Shown here piece after piece: positions 1 to 7,032 of a stretch of 18,992 nt of DNA. Position 1 is the first letter of the stretch; every line of letters starts with the position of its first letter. This DNA comes from CAZYMF01 sp964648215 (GTDB lineage Bacteria > Desulfobacterota > Binatia > HRBIN30 > JACQVA1). Under the pieces are notes generated by a model, which saw only the letters and a list, made by a program, of their open reading frames with translations, did not search any database and was not told the origin of the DNA. The position numbers were made by a program, and so were the translations under genes. Location: contig CAZYMF010000086.1 in NCBI GenBank assembly GCA_964648215.1, positions 1 through 18,992 on the forward strand, read 5' to 3'.

Positions 1-482
1 CCGTTCGCGGAGAGGGTCGGCCAGATTCCGTTCTCCAGGTTGTCGATCGACTCGTTGTTCTCGATGGTGAAGTTGGTGACGTGACGCAGCCAGATGCCGT
101 TGTTCGAGAACCCCTGCACGGTGAAGCCACTGATTTGCACGCCGTCGATATCGGGATCACCCGGATTTGCCGGCGCGACCACGATGCCATCCCTCTGCCC
201 TGGGCTCGGCAAAATACGGACCTTCACGTCCGGCAGCTTGCTCTGAGCGATCAGCTTGAGCGGCTTGGTAATCCACAGTGCGGACGTGCCCTCGTTCGTC
301 TCGACGTAATCACCGGGCATCACGGTGACCGTGTCGCCTGGCGCAGCGGCATCGACCGCAGCTTGGATCGACTCGCCAGGCCTGACCGTCCAGGTGCGGG
401 ACGAGCCCGTGCCCTCGTCGTCGTCACCACAGCCGAGCGCCAGGACCATCAGCAGACAGATGCACACGCGGGCCAATTTCAT
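1..482 (-). CDS. Secreted beta-helix lipoprotein, 3' end cut by window edge
   Basis: The frame starts at ATG 480-482 on the minus strand and stays open for 160 codons to the window edge, so the C-terminus is missing. A purine-rich Shine-Dalgarno (GGGGGGAGGA) sits just upstream. Residues 1-17 form a short lipoprotein-type signal peptide ending in ALGC, so Cys18 is probably lipidated; it is followed by an acidic DDDE linker. Residues around 37-60 carry the pattern 'ESIQAAVDAAAPGDTV', typical of the first turn of NosD/pectate-lyase-like right-handed parallel beta-helix proteins. Further on, phrases such as 'ISGFTVQGF' and 'NFTIENNES' are classic beta-helix rungs. It is probably an envelope or surface protein that binds or cleaves polysaccharide. 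No catalytic residue can be assigned from the visible part, so the enzymatic function is unknown. Confidence 0.85.
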   Translation of the reverse strand, partial: MKLARVCICLLMVLALGCGDDDEGTGSSRTWTVRPGESIQAAVDAAAPGDTVTVMPGDYVETNEGTSALWITKPLKLIAQSKLPDVKVRILPSPGQRDGIVVAPANPGDPDIDGVQISGFTVQGFSNNGIWLRHVTNFTIENNESIDNLENGIWPTLSAN

Positions 483-532
483 CGTCCTCCCCCCTTCGAG
501 AGCGGTTCCCCATTCCAGACAACGTCCGGCGT

Positions 533-562
533 TGTGTATCGTGCGAACGAAGGAACAGTCAA
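533..562 (-). promoter_or_regulatory. Candidate sigma70-type promoter for the beta-helix lipoprotein
   Basis: Reading the minus strand, TTGACT (557-562) is followed after 18 bases by TACACA (533-538). The -35 box matches consensus at five of six bases and the -10 box is weak. The predicted transcription start near 526 leaves a leader of about 45 bases before the lipoprotein ATG at 482. This is position and motif evidence only. Confidence 0.35.
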
Positions 563-790
563 GAAGTCTCTTCTCGTCAATTGCCCCAGGAGAGTCCGTG
601 GGCAACCGGTGCTCGCCAGCGTGGTAGCGATCCTCCCAGAACGCTCCGTGACGACCCTTGCGCTCGTCGTATGGTATGCCTGCTTCCTTGGAGGAGCGAT
701 TTCGCGCTCGAAATCAGCGCGCCAACGCCAAGCGCGAAGGTGACGCCCACACGGGAAGACTATCAACCGTCATTGGGCAGTTGGAGAGGT

Positions 791-809
791 CCGGGGGAGA
801 TCCCCCTGG
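791..809 (-). terminator. GC hairpin downstream of histidine kinase, possible terminator
   Basis: GGGGG (793-797) pairs with CCCCC (802-806) around the loop AGAT. A further pair can form outside a single mismatch. It lies about 27 bases past the histidine kinase stop. There is no T tract on the minus strand, so it is at best a weak intrinsic terminator or an RNA-protecting hairpin. Confidence 0.35.
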
Positions 810-835
810 CGGAATTCATCTGCAGAGCCGGCCGC

Positions 836-2737
836 CTAGTCGCTGAACTCCTGCAGCAGGACGGCACGCGGGGGCTCGACCGGCAGGGAGACGGTGAACT
901 GCGAGCCCGCGCCGAGCTCGCTCTGCACCGTCACCGTGCCGCCGAGGGCCTCGGCCAATCGGCGGACGATGTACAGGCCGAGACCGACGCCGCCGCCCTC
1001 GACCAGCCGCTTGCTGCCGTTGGCCTGGCGAAACATGTCGAAGATCCGCGGTAGCTCGTCGGCCGGGATGCCGGCGCCGGTGTCGTGCACGGTGAACTCG
1101 ACGGCGCGCGCGGAAGGCCGGGGCCTGACGCCGACCTCGACGGTGCCGCGATCGGTGAACTTCAACGCGTTGTGCACCAGATTGCGGATCACCATCTCGA
1201 CCTTGGGCCGGTCGCTGCGCAGTACCAGGTGGTCCTGTGACGTGTCGAAGCGCAGCTCCACCTCGGGCCGGCGCCAGGCGGGGGGAACGGCGTTGCGCAC
1301 GGTGTCCAACACGTCGCCGACGGAGAAGTCGTCGATGTGCAGGGGCAGCCGGCCGCTCTCCAGGCGGTTGATGTCGAGAATGTCCTGAATCAGGTCCAGC
1401 AGGTGGAGCGAGCGCAGGCGAACGCGCGACAGCGCGTCCTGCTGCTCGGGGTTCAGATCGCCGAGAGCCTGCTCGCCGAGCAGGTCGGTGTAGCCGAGGA
1501 TGACGTTGAGCGGGGTGCGCAGCTCGTGGGAGATGGTGGCGACGAACTCGGACTTGATGCGGTCGGCCTCGCGCACGGTCTCGATCAGGCGCGCGTTCTC
1601 CAGCGCGACGCCAGCGTGCTGGGCGAAGCCCTTGAGCAGCCGCCGCTGCGTGGCGTCGAAGGGGCCACGGCGCTCGACGTAGCCGCCGAGAATCATGCCG
1701 ACCATGCGCTTGCCGCGGGCGATCGGGCTGGCCAGCAGCGAGCGCGCCTGCCAGCGCTGCATGAGCTTGAGGGGGACGAGACTCTGCTCGTCCCGGTCGT
1801 CGATCTCGACCAGGTCCTCGCGTTCCAGGGCGTCGTGCAGCGGCAGCGAGCCGCGCGCCAGCTCGACGGCGCGAATCTCGTCGATCACCTCTTGGCGCGG
1901 ACCGCTGACGGCGACGTTGCGGAAGATCTGTCGCGTTTCCTCCAGCAGGTAGGTCAACGTCCAGTCGAACCCGAGCGCCGTGCGCGTGTACTCGTTGAGC
2001 CTCTCGGCCGTCTGACCCGGATCGCCGAGGGTGGCGTTGAGCGCTTCGGCCAGATTGAGCAGGGCGTTCGAAACCTCCGTCTCCTGGCGCTGGCGAACGG
2101 CGGCCCGCCGCATCTCGGTGGCGTGCTGGAACGCCACCCAGCGGTGCTGGGCGATGAGGTGAGCGCCGAGCGTCGTCACCAGGCCGGAGGTGATCAGGAC
2201 GAAGACGTCGTAGGCCTCGGGCTGGCGGGCGACGGTGCCCGCGGCCAGCGCCCAGACGTAGGCGACCACGGTGGCGATGCTGACGGCGGCCTGCCCCTGG
2301 GCGCCCCAAGGGTAGACGACCGCGGTGCCGCCGAGGAACAGCGACATGGCGAGGGCATGCATCTCGGCGTTGCCGGAGGCGTTGGCGAAGTACCAGCTCA
2401 GGCAGCCGGCCAGGGCGACGTAGAAACCCGCCGCCACCGGCCAGCCGACATCGGGTCGCCGCCGGGCCAGGGCCAGCTGGGCCAGGCACAGCGTCAGCTC
2501 GACGGCGCCGATGAGCAGCAACGAGTGGCGGCGCTCCGGGAAGTAGATCCACTCCAGCAAGCTGGCGCTGCCGACGAAGAAGAGGAAGATGGCGGTCGCC
2601 AGCGGCACCCGTTGCGCGATCAGGCGGTTGGTGGCGTCACGATACGCGCGGAGGATCGACTCGCTGGTGGCGGTCTCGGGAGACTCGACTCCTGCGTCGA
2701 GCAATAGACGCCATAGGCTGGCTCCCTTATCAGCCAT
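836..2737 (-). CDS. Membrane sensor histidine kinase with GAF domain
   Basis: A 633-residue two-component sensor kinase of the inner membrane. Roughly six hydrophobic segments lie at residues 47-66, 72-91, 100-120, 125-142, 147-168 and 177-197. A GAF-like domain follows at about 220-385, then a HisKA domain with the phospho-acceptor His404 in 'TISHELRTPLN'. The HATPase_c domain shows the N box 'NLVHNALKFT' (519-528), G1 'DTGAGI' (552-557) and G2 'GGGVGLGL' (581-588), so it looks catalytically complete. There is no receiver domain and no response regulator nearby, so it is an orphan kinase. I chose ATG 2737; an upstream TTG at 2827 would also keep the frame open, but adds sequence with no domain character and reads through a palindrome. 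The ligand is unknown; the multi-TM plus GAF layout could sense a membrane or small-molecule signal. Confidence 0.93.
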   Translation of the reverse strand: MADKGASLWRLLLDAGVESPETATSESILRAYRDATNRLIAQRVPLATAIFLFFVGSASLLEWIYFPERRHSLLLIGAVELTLCLAQLALARRRPDVGWPVAAGFYVALAGCLSWYFANASGNAEMHALAMSLFLGGTAVVYPWGAQGQAAVSIATVVAYVWALAAGTVARQPEAYDVFVLITSGLVTTLGAHLIAQHRWVAFQHATEMRRAAVRQRQETEVSNALLNLAEALNATLGDPGQTAERLNEYTRTALGFDWTLTYLLEETRQIFRNVAVSGPRQEVIDEIRAVELARGSLPLHDALEREDLVEIDDRDEQSLVPLKLMQRWQARSLLASPIARGKRMVGMILGGYVERRGPFDATQRRLLKGFAQHAGVALENARLIETVREADRIKSEFVATISHELRTPLNVILGYTDLLGEQALGDLNPEQQDALSRVRLRSLHLLDLIQDILDINRLESGRLPLHIDDFSVGDVLDTVRNAVPPAWRRPEVELRFDTSQDHLVLRSDRPKVEMVIRNLVHNALKFTDRGTVEVGVRPRPSARAVEFTVHDTGAGIPADELPRIFDMFRQANGSKRLVEGGGVGLGLYIVRRLAEALGGTVTVQSELGAGSQFTVSLPVEPPRAVLLQEFSD

Positions 2738-2754
2738 TTGATCGCTGCTTCTAG

Positions 2755-2788
2755 TCCTCCCTGGGGCTTGCTGTAAAGCCCCGGAGGA
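2755..2788 (-). promoter_or_regulatory. Large imperfect palindrome in the histidine kinase leader
   Basis: TCCTCC (2755-2760) pairs with GGAGGA (2783-2788), and GGGGCTT (2763-2769) pairs with AAGCCCC (2776-2782) around the loop GCTGTA. This gives 13 base pairs interrupted only by a two-base bulge. On the minus strand it sits 18 to 51 bases before the kinase ATG and contains the only purine-rich Shine-Dalgarno-like run in that leader. It could be a terminator for the upstream acetyltransferase gene or a translational control hairpin for the kinase. No T tract follows, which argues against a simple intrinsic terminator. Confidence 0.5.
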
Positions 2789-2860
2789 GACCCATGCGCC
2801 CGGGCCTCGGTCGTTGCATCTTCCCAATCATCGACAACCTCGTCCGGAGAGGAGACCCAT
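2784..2860. repeat. 12-bp direct repeat flanking 53 bases of leader
   Basis: GAGGAGACCCAT occurs at 2784-2795 and again at 2849-2860, 65 bases apart start to start. Both copies are preceded by a CCGGA motif, and the second copy carries two extra bases. They lie in the gap between the acetyltransferase stop and the kinase start. They may be operator half-sites or a duplicated leader element; the function is unknown. Confidence 0.55.
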
Positions 2861-2875
2861 CGTGGGACTGGCTGC

Positions 2876-3478
2876 TCACGGAAGGGGCAGGTGGCCGCTG
2901 CCTTGATACAGCGGGAAGCGCTCCCATTCGCGCCGGCGGATCGAGTAGCGGTAGCGGTCGATCGGCCGGCCCTGCTCGAAGCGGGCGCGGTAGAGAATCA
3001 TCTCGCGGATCATGCCCAGCTTCTCCATGGTGCGGTACGAGCGGCGGTTGGCGACGTCGCACACGGCCTGGATGCGGCGCAGCCCGCGGGCAAGGAAACC
3101 GAAGTCGATCACCAGCCGCCCGGCCTCGACGTTGTAGCCCTGCCCCCAGTAGGGACGGGCGATGGTGTAGCCGATCTCGCCGATGCGCCAGATGCGACTG
3201 ACCACGCGCAGGTCGACGGCGCCGATCACGCGCGCGCTGTCGACGTGCTCGACGGCGAAGGTGACCAGACCCTCGTGCTCCTCGCGGCAACGTTGGATGT
3301 AACGAGTGCTGTCGAGCCGCGTCCGATGCGGATCCCACTCGACGTAGCGCGTGATCTCGGGGTCGGAGGTGTAGGCGAAGACGTCCTCGACGTCGGCGAG
3401 ATCGAACGGGCGCAGCCGTACCCGCTCTCCGTGCAGCAGAGGCGGGAGTGACGACGCGACATCTCCGCGCCACGTCAC
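2876..3478 (-). CDS. GNAT-family N-acetyltransferase (RimJ/RimL type)
   Basis: A 200-residue cytoplasmic GNAT acetyltransferase of the Acetyltransf_3 group. It opens with the usual 'ERVRLRPFDLADVEDVF' beta-strand and helix (residues 18-34). The acetyl-CoA-binding motif A appears as 'YWGQGYNVEA' (110-119). The late motif 'NRRSYRTMEKLGM' (144-156) is typical of enzymes that acetylate N-terminal alanine/serine or small-molecule amines, although the substrate cannot be read from sequence. The start is GTG at 3476-3478, the only sensible start after the preceding aspartate-semialdehyde dehydrogenase stop, 23 bases upstream, so the two genes are probably co-transcribed. No obvious truncation; the C-terminal 20 residues are not part of the conserved domain. 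Confidence 0.88.
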   Translation of the reverse strand: MTWRGDVASSLPPLLHGERVRLRPFDLADVEDVFAYTSDPEITRYVEWDPHRTRLDSTRYIQRCREEHEGLVTFAVEHVDSARVIGAVDLRVVSRIWRIGEIGYTIARPYWGQGYNVEAGRLVIDFGFLARGLRRIQAVCDVANRRSYRTMEKLGMIREMILYRARFEQGRPIDRYRYSIRRREWERFPLYQGSGHLPLP

Positions 3479-3501
3479 GTGCGCCGTCCCCGTGGTCCCC
3501 C

Positions 3502-4581
3502 CTACAGGTAGCTCGCCGAGGCGAGGTACTCGGCCACCAGCACCGCGCCCCTGGCGGCGCCCATCTTCGTGTTGTGGGAGACCAGGACGAACTTGAGCCC
3601 GTTCTCCAGCGCGTCGTCGCGACGGACCCGCCCGACGCTGGTGGCCATGCCGCCGTCCACGTCGCGGTCGAGCCGCGGCTGGGGCCGGAAGGGGTCGTCG
3701 TGGACGACGATCATCTGCCGCGGCGCCGACGGCAAGCCGAGCTGGGGCAGGTCGGCGGCGAAATCCCGCATCGCCTGCTTGGCCTCCTCGACCGTGCAAG
3801 GCTTCTCGGTGGACACGAACACCGACTCGGTGTGTCCCTCGATGACGGCCGCGCGGGTGCAGGTGGCGCTGACGGGGAAGGGCGCCGGCGAGATGCCGCC
3901 TTCGCCGAGACGGCCAAGAATCTTGCCGGTCTCCTTGGCGACCTTTTCCTCTTCACCGTGGATGTAGGGCACGACGTTGTCGACGATGTCGAGGGCGACC
4001 ACGCCGGGAGAGCGACCGGCTCCCGAGACTCCCTGCATCGACGTCATCAGGCAGCGCGAGAGGCCGAACGCGTCATGGAGCGGCTTGAGGGCGATCACCA
4101 TGCCGATCGTGGTGCAGTTAGCCAACGGCGTGATGAAGCCACGCCAACCGCGCCGCTGGCGCTGTACCTGCAACAATCGCGCGTGATCCCAGTTCACGCA
4201 TGGAACCAGGATCGGCACGTCGTCGGTGTAGCGGAAGGCGGAGGCGTTGCTGATCACCGGCGTGGTGGCGGCATAGCGCGGCTCGATCTCGCGGGCGACG
4301 TCGGACTCGACGGCGCTGAAGACGACGTCGATGCCCTCGAGATCGAGATCGTCGGCGCGCTGCACGATGAGCGAGAGCATGGCGGCGGGAGGTTCCTCGT
4401 TGCACCACCACCGGCGCGCGCCGGTGGCCGCATCGCGGATCGCCTCGCCGTACGTCTTGCCCGCCGAGCGCTCGGAGGCGGCGAGGGCTGCCACTTCGAA
4501 CCACGGATGTCGCTCGAGGGCGACGAGAAACTGTTGCCCGGCGATGCCGGTTGCGCCGACCACGGCCACTTTCTTCTTCAC
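3502..4581 (-). CDS. asd: Aspartate-semialdehyde dehydrogenase, archaeal/fungal type
   Basis: This cytoplasmic enzyme reduces L-aspartyl-4-phosphate to aspartate-4-semialdehyde with NADPH, the branch point to lysine/diaminopimelate, threonine and methionine. The 359-residue protein has the N-terminal nucleotide fold 'GATGIAG' (9-15), the catalytic Cys156 in 'PLANCTT' and the likely acid/base His250 in 'EGHTESV'. These contexts match the archaeal/fungal branch (TIGR00978-like) rather than the classical E. coli Asd. The start is GTG 4581 with AGGAG eight bases upstream. It is the first gene of a probable operon with the acetyltransferase 23 bases downstream. It has a full-length frame with no missing key residue. 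Alternative members of the same fold, such as N-acetyl-glutamyl-phosphate reductase, lack these motif contexts. Confidence 0.94.
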   Translation of the reverse strand: MKKKVAVVGATGIAGQQFLVALERHPWFEVAALAASERSAGKTYGEAIRDAATGARRWWCNEEPPAAMLSLIVQRADDLDLEGIDVVFSAVESDVAREIEPRYAATTPVISNASAFRYTDDVPILVPCVNWDHARLLQVQRQRRGWRGFITPLANCTTIGMVIALKPLHDAFGLSRCLMTSMQGVSGAGRSPGVVALDIVDNVVPYIHGEEEKVAKETGKILGRLGEGGISPAPFPVSATCTRAAVIEGHTESVFVSTEKPCTVEEAKQAMRDFAADLPQLGLPSAPRQMIVVHDDPFRPQPRLDRDVDGGMATSVGRVRRDDALENGLKFVLVSHNTKMGAARGAVLVAEYLASASYL

Positions 4582-4913
4582 GGGATGAGCTCCTGTGCCG
4601 TCACCATAAACGTCACGCCGATCGCGTTGTCAACCGGGCTTCAACGGGAGTGGGCACGTTGACTCGTCCGGCGTTCGCCCGTAGAGAGACGCTCCATGAG
4701 CGGTGGCCCATGGCGCGGTTAGCGGGCAAGACGGCGGACATGACCCGCGCGGCGCTCACCGTCGACGGCGGTGCCACCGCGCAATGCGCAATGAAGGAAG
4801 CTACCTCGACAAGCGGGAAGGATTTTGTTTAGATGCGCGCGCGTTTGACCGGAACGCATCGCAAGCCGACGCCGACACGACCCGGTGTCGGAGCACGTGG
4901 GGGACGCGAAGTC
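4582..4913. other. Divergent intergenic region between asd and DUF3024 gene
   Basis: These 332 bases separate two divergent genes. They hold the asd promoter candidate. On the plus strand TTGACT (4659-4664) with TAGAGA 17 bases later (4682-4687) is a weak promoter candidate for the rightward genes. A short duplicated GCGCAAT motif lies near 4782-4793. Open frames here have no recognisable domain. The frame of the DUF3024 gene is open back to 4833 but its first 27 codons look non-coding. Confidence 0.5.
4605..4633 (-). promoter_or_regulatory. Candidate sigma70 promoter of asd operon
   Basis: On the minus strand a perfect TTGACA (4628-4633) is followed after 17 bases by TTTATG (4605-4610), a weak -10 with three of six matches. 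The predicted start near 4598 leaves a leader of about 17 bases carrying the AGGAG Shine-Dalgarno of the GTG start at 4581. Spacing and order are right. Confidence 0.45.
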
Positions 4914-5231
4914 ATGGCGGATTTCACCGAGGCCTACGTTCGGCGCGCGCTCGAGCCGCGGCTGCGTGGGCACGGAACGATCGAGGTGACGAAGTCCCGC
5001 CAGGCGGGGTTCACCATCGTGCACCGCTACGTGAGCGAGTGGAACGGACGCCCGGTGGCCCTGCCGATCGCGCGCCTGCGACCGTCGGGCAAGATGCATC
5101 AGCTCTACTGGAGACGCGCGAACGGTCGCTGGACGCCCTACGAGCGCAACCCGCAGGGAGCGTTCGTCGACTCGCTCGACGGCTGCCTCAAGGAGATCGA
5201 CGCGGATCGCTGGGGTTGTTTCTGGGGATGA
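4914..5231 (+). CDS. DUF3024-like small protein
   Basis: A 105-residue soluble protein of unknown function. The C-terminal half carries the pattern I associate with DUF3024: 'PIARLRPSGKMHQLYWRRANG' style beta-hairpins with a conserved Leu-Tyr-Trp core (near residues 61-68), then 'WTPYE' (73-77), and a terminal '...GCFWG' motif ending the protein. The N-terminal 'FTEAYVRRALEPRL' is an amphipathic helix. I chose ATG 4914 because a GGGGGA run lies upstream and the protein then begins at the conserved helix; an upstream ATG at 4833 would add 27 arginine/proline-rich residues. No signal peptide, membrane segment or catalytic motif is visible. It precedes the oxidoreductase by about 30 bases and may be co-transcribed with it. 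Confidence 0.75.
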   Translation: MADFTEAYVRRALEPRLRGHGTIEVTKSRQAGFTIVHRYVSEWNGRPVALPIARLRPSGKMHQLYWRRANGRWTPYERNPQGAFVDSLDGCLKEIDADRWGCFWG

Positions 5232-5262
5232 GCTCTCCGAACGAAATGACGGGAGGGACCCA

Positions 5263-6195
5263 ATGGCAGGGATGAAGTTCGGTCTGTTCTTTCCCCAAGT
5301 CGGCATGCCGTTCTCCGTCATCCGCCAACGCGCCCAGCTCGCCGACCGCCTCGGCTACGACTCCATCCTGTTCGTCGATCACATGTGGAGCCGCGGCATG
5401 GCCGACATGGATCACCTGGAGGCGTGGACGGTGATGTCGGCTACGGCGGCGCTCACCGAGCGGTTGAAGATCGGTACGCTCGTGCTCTGCAACTCGTACC
5501 GTAACCCCGCCCTGCTGGCCAAGATGGCCGCCAGCCTCGACGCGGTCAGCGACGGGCGGCTGCTCTTCGGCGTCGGTGCCGGCTGGATGGACGAGGAGTA
5601 TCGCGCCTACGGCTACGCGTTCCCCTCCGTGCGCACGCGCATCGAGCAGCTCGACGAGGCGCTGGAGATCGTCAAGCGGATGTTCCGCGAGCCGCGCGCG
5701 ACCTTTCAGGGCAAGTACTATTCGGTCGAGGACGCCATCAACAATCCCAAGCCGGTGCAGCAGCCGCACCCGCCGATTCTCATCGGCGGCGCCGGCGAGA
5801 AGCGCATGCTGCCGCTGGTGGCGCGGCACGCCGACATCTGGAACTGTCCCAACAACGTCGCCCCCGAGCTGCCGCGCAAGCTGTCGGTGCTGCGCGACCA
5901 CTGCGCCGCCATCAACCGCGATCCCAACGAGATCGAGGTGTCGGAGCAGGCGATCGTGGTGCTGGGCAAGGACGACGCCGACTTCAAACAGAAGTGGTCG
6001 TTCGCCAAGGGCGCCCTCGGCCGCGTGTTCGACCTCGACAAGACCGCCTTCCGCGGCACGCCGCAGCAGGTGATCGACCAGCTGCACCAGCGGCGCGAGC
6101 AGGGCGTCACCTTCTTCACCATCCTGTTCGGCGATTTCCATCAGCCGGAGACCTTGGAGCTCTTTGCCGAGAAGGTCGTTCCCGCCTGTCGCTGA
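5263..6195 (+). CDS. LLM-class F420-dependent oxidoreductase
   Basis: A 310-residue luciferase-like monooxygenase-fold protein, a TIM-barrel flavin or F420 enzyme acting in the cytosol. Recognisable features are the N-terminal strand 'MKFGLFFPQ', 'AQLADRLGYDSILFVDHMW' (near 26-44), 'IGTLVLCNSYRNPALLAKMAASLDAVSDGR' strand-helix units (split here only for description), 'GVGAGWMDEEYRAYG' (about 103-117), and 'PPILIGGAGEKRMLPLVARHADIWN' late in the barrel. These are typical of the F420-dependent subgroup rather than bacterial luciferase. A GGGAGGG Shine-Dalgarno lies five bases before ATG 5263; the second ATG at 5272 is also possible. The substrate is not predictable. The glycosyltransferase gene starts 14 bases after its stop, suggesting co-transcription. 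Confidence 0.92.
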   Translation: MAGMKFGLFFPQVGMPFSVIRQRAQLADRLGYDSILFVDHMWSRGMADMDHLEAWTVMSATAALTERLKIGTLVLCNSYRNPALLAKMAASLDAVSDGRLLFGVGAGWMDEEYRAYGYAFPSVRTRIEQLDEALEIVKRMFREPRATFQGKYYSVEDAINNPKPVQQPHPPILIGGAGEKRMLPLVARHADIWNCPNNVAPELPRKLSVLRDHCAAINRDPNEIEVSEQAIVVLGKDDADFKQKWSFAKGALGRVFDLDKTAFRGTPQQVIDQLHQRREQGVTFFTILFGDFHQPETLELFAEKVVPACR

Positions 6196-6209
6196 GCGGC
6201 CGAGCCCCG

Positions 6210-6887
6210 GTGGACATCTCCGTCGTCATCCCCGTCTTGAACGAGGAGAGCGCGCTGGCGGCGACCGTGGTGAGCGCGCGCGGGCCGGCGGTGCGCGAGG
6301 TGATCGTCGTCGACGGCGGCAGCAGCGACGGCACGCCGGCGTTGGCCGAGCGGCTGGCCGATCGCGTGCTGCGCGGGCCCCGCGGCCGGGCGGTGCAGAT
6401 GAACGCCGGCGCGGCCGTGGCCGCCGCCGAGGTGGTGCTCTTTCTCCACGCCGATACGCGGTTGCCGGAAAGCTTCGCTGCCGCCGTTCTCGCCGCGCTC
6501 GCGGACCCGCGCGCGGTCGGCGGGCGCTTCGATGTGTCGTTGCAGCCCGGCAGCCCCTTGTTGGCGCTCACCGGCGCGTTGATCAACCTGCGCTCGCGCC
6601 TGAGCCGCATCGCCACCGGCGATCAGGCCATCTTCGTGCGCCGGCGCGTCTTCGACGATCTCGGCGGATTTCCGCCGCTGCCTCTGATGGAGGACATCGC
6701 CTTCAGCCGCGCGCTCAAGCGCGCCGGGCGGATCGTCTGCCTGCGCGAGAAGGTGATCACCTCGTCGCGGCGCTGGCGGCGCGACGGCGTGCTGCGGACG
6801 ATCCTGCTCATGTGGTCCCTGCGCCTGCTCTACTTCTGCGGCGTGTCCCCCGCGCGCCTGCGTCGGGTCTACTCGGACGCTCGCTGA
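6210..6887 (+). CDS. Family 2 glycosyltransferase, TIGR04283-like
   Basis: A 225-residue GT-A fold glycosyltransferase. It begins 'VDISVVIPVLNEE', has the nucleotide-binding 'VIVVDGGSSDGT' (31-42), 'GRAVQMNAGA' (59-68), the metal-binding 'LFLHADT' (77-83) and 'GGRF' (104-107). Later it has 'TGDQAIF' (136-142), the probable catalytic acid pair 'MEDIAFSR' (160-167) and 'SSRRWRRDG' (185-193). This combination is characteristic of the rSAM/selenodomain-associated transferase 2 group rather than general GT2 enzymes. The start is GTG 6210 by position: the frame is open further upstream but overlaps the oxidoreductase. The usual companion TIGR04282 transferase is not in the window. The sugar donor and acceptor are unknown. 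It is 14 bases after the oxidoreductase stop, so probably in one transcript. Confidence 0.88.
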   Translation: MDISVVIPVLNEESALAATVVSARGPAVREVIVVDGGSSDGTPALAERLADRVLRGPRGRAVQMNAGAAVAAAEVVLFLHADTRLPESFAAAVLAALADPRAVGGRFDVSLQPGSPLLALTGALINLRSRLSRIATGDQAIFVRRRVFDDLGGFPPLPLMEDIAFSRALKRAGRIVCLREKVITSSRRWRRDGVLRTILLMWSLRLLYFCGVSPARLRRVYSDAR

Positions 6888-6901
6888 GCAGGGCGTCCGA
6901 G
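6872..6901 (+). terminator. 9-bp hairpin enclosing the glycosyltransferase stop codon
   Basis: CTCGGACGC (6872-6880) pairs perfectly with GCGTCCGAG (6893-6901). The loop of 12 bases contains the TGA stop of the glycosyltransferase. No T tract follows, so it may be a transcript-end or RNA-stability hairpin rather than a full intrinsic terminator. Confidence 0.45.
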
Positions 6902-6906
6902 CCGTT

Positions 6907-6930
6907 GCGCGAACGCGCGAACGCGCGAAG
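6907..6930. repeat. Three tandem copies of an 8-bp motif
   Basis: GCGCGAAC repeats at 6907-6914 and 6915-6922, with a third copy GCGCGAAG at 6923-6930. It lies between the hairpin at the glycosyltransferase end and the secreted-protein gene. It could be a protein-binding array or simple slippage; nothing decides between them. Confidence 0.5.
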
Positions 6931-7032
6931 GTGCCCGTTCTGTCTGGGTAATCCTTGACTTCCCGGGGCGAAGGTGAGACCATCCGCGCTGCATTTTGGG
7001 CTTTCGGCTGCCGATCCGTGGAGGAAGAGGCT

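Larger units (their letters stand above)
483..835. other. Intergenic region between lipoprotein and histidine kinase
   Basis: I see no convincing gene in these 353 bases. Short open frames exist on both strands, but their composition is arginine/proline-rich shadow-like sequence without recognisable motifs. The stretch holds the candidate lipoprotein promoter (533-562) and a GC hairpin (791-809) just beyond the end of the histidine kinase. Confidence 0.6.

Noticed and set aside
1337..2707. Plus-strand open frame of about 456 codons opposite the histidine kinase
   Set aside because: No recognisable domain; all kinase boxes are on the minus strand.
2738..2875. Possible cyclic-di-GMP or other known riboswitch before the kinase
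   Set aside because: I could not match the conserved core of any riboswitch I know; only the hairpin and direct repeat are supported.
2794..3201. Plus-strand open frame with a very good GGAGGAG Shine-Dalgarno before ATG 2794
   Set aside because: The protein is Gly/Ser/Arg-rich and antisense to the GNAT gene. The good Shine-Dalgarno is an arm of the palindrome on the other strand.
4719..5321. Minus-strand open frame covering the asd-DUF3024 gap
   Set aside because: It is antisense to the DUF3024-like gene and the start of the oxidoreductase and has no family features.
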